From: Firmicutes bacterium UBA5559
GTDB lineage: Bacteria; Bacillota; Clostridia; Peptostreptococcales; Anaerovoracaceae
Direction of reading: 5' to 3'
DNA length: 14,287 nucleotides
Assembly: GCA_002425705.1 (NCBI GenBank)
Contig: DIMT01000016.1
Coordinates: forward strand, 1-14,287
Position 1 is the stretch's first letter, and the number at the start of each line of letters is the position of its first letter. The position numbers and the translations under genes were made by a program. The notes beneath the pieces are model-generated. The model worked only from the letters and a program-made list of their open reading frames with translations. It was not told the DNA's origin and did not search any database. Below are positions 12,999 to 14,287 of this stretch, piece by piece.

Positions 12999-14225
12999 AT
13001 GAAACTACAAGAATGGAAAAGCAAATTAAACTGGTCTCGAAAAAAAACCTGGATAGTTTTGGTCCCAGTAATTGTTGTGATCCTTGCTTTTTTTATGATT
13101 CCGAGGGAAGCAGAGGGTTATGCCTATCTGGAACTGAAAGAAAGGCCTTATGCAGAAAAGGTTCTGGCAGTAGGCCAGATGGGCCCTGAAGGAGAAACCG
13201 CCATTATTGCGAAGGTCAGTGGCACGGTTGAATCCTTGGGTGGAAAAGATGGAGAAATTCTTCCCAAGGGCAGCTTGTTGGTTTCGATTTACGATCCGGA
13301 CCAAGCATTTCTCCTGGCACAGAAAGAGGCTGGTTACCTGGATGCCAGAGAGCAATATAATGGGGTTCTGGAGTATGATTATCCCGCCGCTCTGCAGGAA
13401 CTGGAACGCCTTTCCAGGAATCTGGAAAGAGCAAGGAAGGACGCGGAAGATGCCAGAGTCCTATTGGCAGAAGGGGCTATTTCTCAGAATGCCTATACGG
13501 ATTATCAAAATGCCCTTAAGACGGCAGAGACCTTATGGAATTCAGAAAAATTAAGGGCAGAGGCATTGGCCCCGGGCGGATCCAAACGGGAATCTCTGAA
13601 ATATCGGATGGACAACGCTAAAGCCCTATACGACAGCACCGCAATCAGGGAAACCGATTATAATATTCTGGCTGAAGCTGAAACGATTATCCTGAAAAGT
13701 TACGTGAAACCGGGAGATGCGATAAAACCCGGTGATGTTCTGATGGATGTGGCTTCATCCGGCAAGAAACTCGTTACTGCAGAACTGGATGAACAGTATC
13801 TTCTTTTCCTAAGGGAAGGAATGGAGGCTTCCATTCGCGTGGAGGGAACCGCAGCTGTCATCGCCGGGGAATTAGAATCCATCAGTCCCAAAGTCAACAA
13901 AAATACCGGGACTTTCCCTATTACGATTCTTGTTTTGGACGATTTGGATTTCAATGCTTCCGACCTGACGGTAAACATCGAGATCACCCTGGTGGAAGAG
14001 GAAAAGGCTTTGACCATTCCAAAGCAATACCTGACGGAGCGGAGTACGGTATTTCTCTATGAAGGGGGGACCGTGCAGGAAACGTCCATCGAGTTTCGAG
14101 GAGGGCCAGGGGGTTCTGTCATACTGAAGAAGGGCCTGAAGCCGGGAGACCGGATTCTGCTTCCCGCAGATGATTTGGCAGACGGGGCACAGGTCCGTCT
14201 GGGAAAAGGAGCTGATGCATCTTGA
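12999..14225 (+). CDS. HlyD/MacA-type efflux adaptor subunit
   Basis: Membrane fusion or adaptor subunit of an ABC-type efflux system, 408 residues. A short cytoplasmic N-terminus precedes one membrane anchor (about 18-34). The lipoyl-like half near 65-110 (VSGTVESLGGKDGEILPKGSLLVSI) is separated from its partner (about 225-255, YVKPGDAIKPGDVLMDV) by an alpha-helical hairpin rich in Glu, Leu and Ala (about 115-215). Beta-barrel and membrane-proximal parts follow (TIPKQYLTERSTVFLYEGG ... LKPGDRILLP). In Firmicutes such proteins join MacB-like ABC transporters. CGGAG lies about 12 nt before the ATG, a rather long spacing. The gene overlaps the next one by 4 nt (TTGA), which supports a joint transporter operon. 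The substrate is unknown. Confidence 0.9.
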   Translation: MKLQEWKSKLNWSRKKTWIVLVPVIVVILAFFMIPREAEGYAYLELKERPYAEKVLAVGQMGPEGETAIIAKVSGTVESLGGKDGEILPKGSLLVSIYDPDQAFLLAQKEAGYLDAREQYNGVLEYDYPAALQELERLSRNLERARKDAEDARVLLAEGAISQNAYTDYQNALKTAETLWNSEKLRAEALAPGGSKRESLKYRMDNAKALYDSTAIRETDYNILAEAETIILKSYVKPGDAIKPGDVLMDVASSGKKLVTAELDEQYLLFLREGMEASIRVEGTAAVIAGELESISPKVNKNTGTFPITILVLDDLDFNASDLTVNIEITLVEEEKALTIPKQYLTERSTVFLYEGGTVQETSIEFRGGPGGSVILKKGLKPGDRILLPADDLADGAQVRLGKGADAS

Positions 14226-14287
14226 GTTATGAGTTGAAAATCGCCCTTCGCTTCTTAAAGAGCGGAAAGGCCCAGACTCTTTTCATT
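14222..14287 (+). CDS. ABC transporter permease, 5' end only
   Basis: Only the first 22 codons lie in the window, reading MSYELKIALRFLKSGKAQTL and on. This opening, a short cytoplasmic N-terminus with ALRFL followed by K-x-G-K/R-x-Q-T before a first membrane helix, is common in FtsX/MacB-type permeases (LolC-like). The start is TTG at 14222, overlapping the adaptor stop by 4 nt, with AGGAG (14207-14211) 10 nt upstream. The gene runs off the right edge. The context, directly after a HlyD/MacA adaptor, supports the call. Confidence 0.6.
   Translation, partial: MSYELKIALRFLKSGKAQTLFI

Overview
The window looks like chromosomal DNA of an anaerobic, low-to-mid-GC Firmicute, most likely in the Clostridia. 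The reasons are the strong AGGAGG-type ribosome binding sites, the sigma-A style promoters, a SigI/RsgI pair, a hybrid cluster protein, a tungsten-type aldehyde:ferredoxin oxidoreductase and a ferredoxin-fused nitroreductase. I cannot name the species.

Layout. At the left end are a PAS-GGDEF diguanylate cyclase (118-1152, +) and an AT-rich 2x[4Fe-4S]-nitroreductase (1242-2156, +) that ends in a hairpin terminator. On the minus strand, 2279-2910 holds a complete regulated transcription unit. It has a consensus promoter (TTGACA-17-TATAAT) with two TetR-like dyads, a short leader ORF, a hairpin with an anti-Shine-Dalgarno arm, and an RNHCP zinc-finger gene. That gene has a good ribosome binding site, but a CTA codon sits where its start should be. 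Next comes a membrane-anchored HtrA-type serine protease (2973-4169, -), divergent from hcp (4362-6032, +). hcp is followed by a secreted LysM plus C39-like cysteine peptidase (6087-7184, +) and a terminator.

The aldehyde ferredoxin oxidoreductase gene (7242-9077, -) is divergent from a small glyoxalase I-like gene (9250-9618, +). A universal stress protein (9736-10194, +) with its own terminator follows. Then a compact operon of pirin, sigI and rsgI (10297-12775, +) ends in a strong terminator. The right edge holds a HlyD-like adaptor (12999-14225, +), overlapped by 4 nt by the start of an ABC-type permease gene that runs off the window (14222-14287, +).

Taken together, most genes concern stress in an anaerobe: nitrosative or oxygen stress (Hcp), reactive aldehydes (AOR, glyoxalase), envelope protein quality (HtrA, LysM-peptidase), envelope sensing (SigI/RsgI), and second-messenger signalling (GGDEF). 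The least ordinary part is the RNHCP unit with its operators, leader and missing start codon. No RNA genes, insertion sequences, CRISPR arrays or phage genes are visible.
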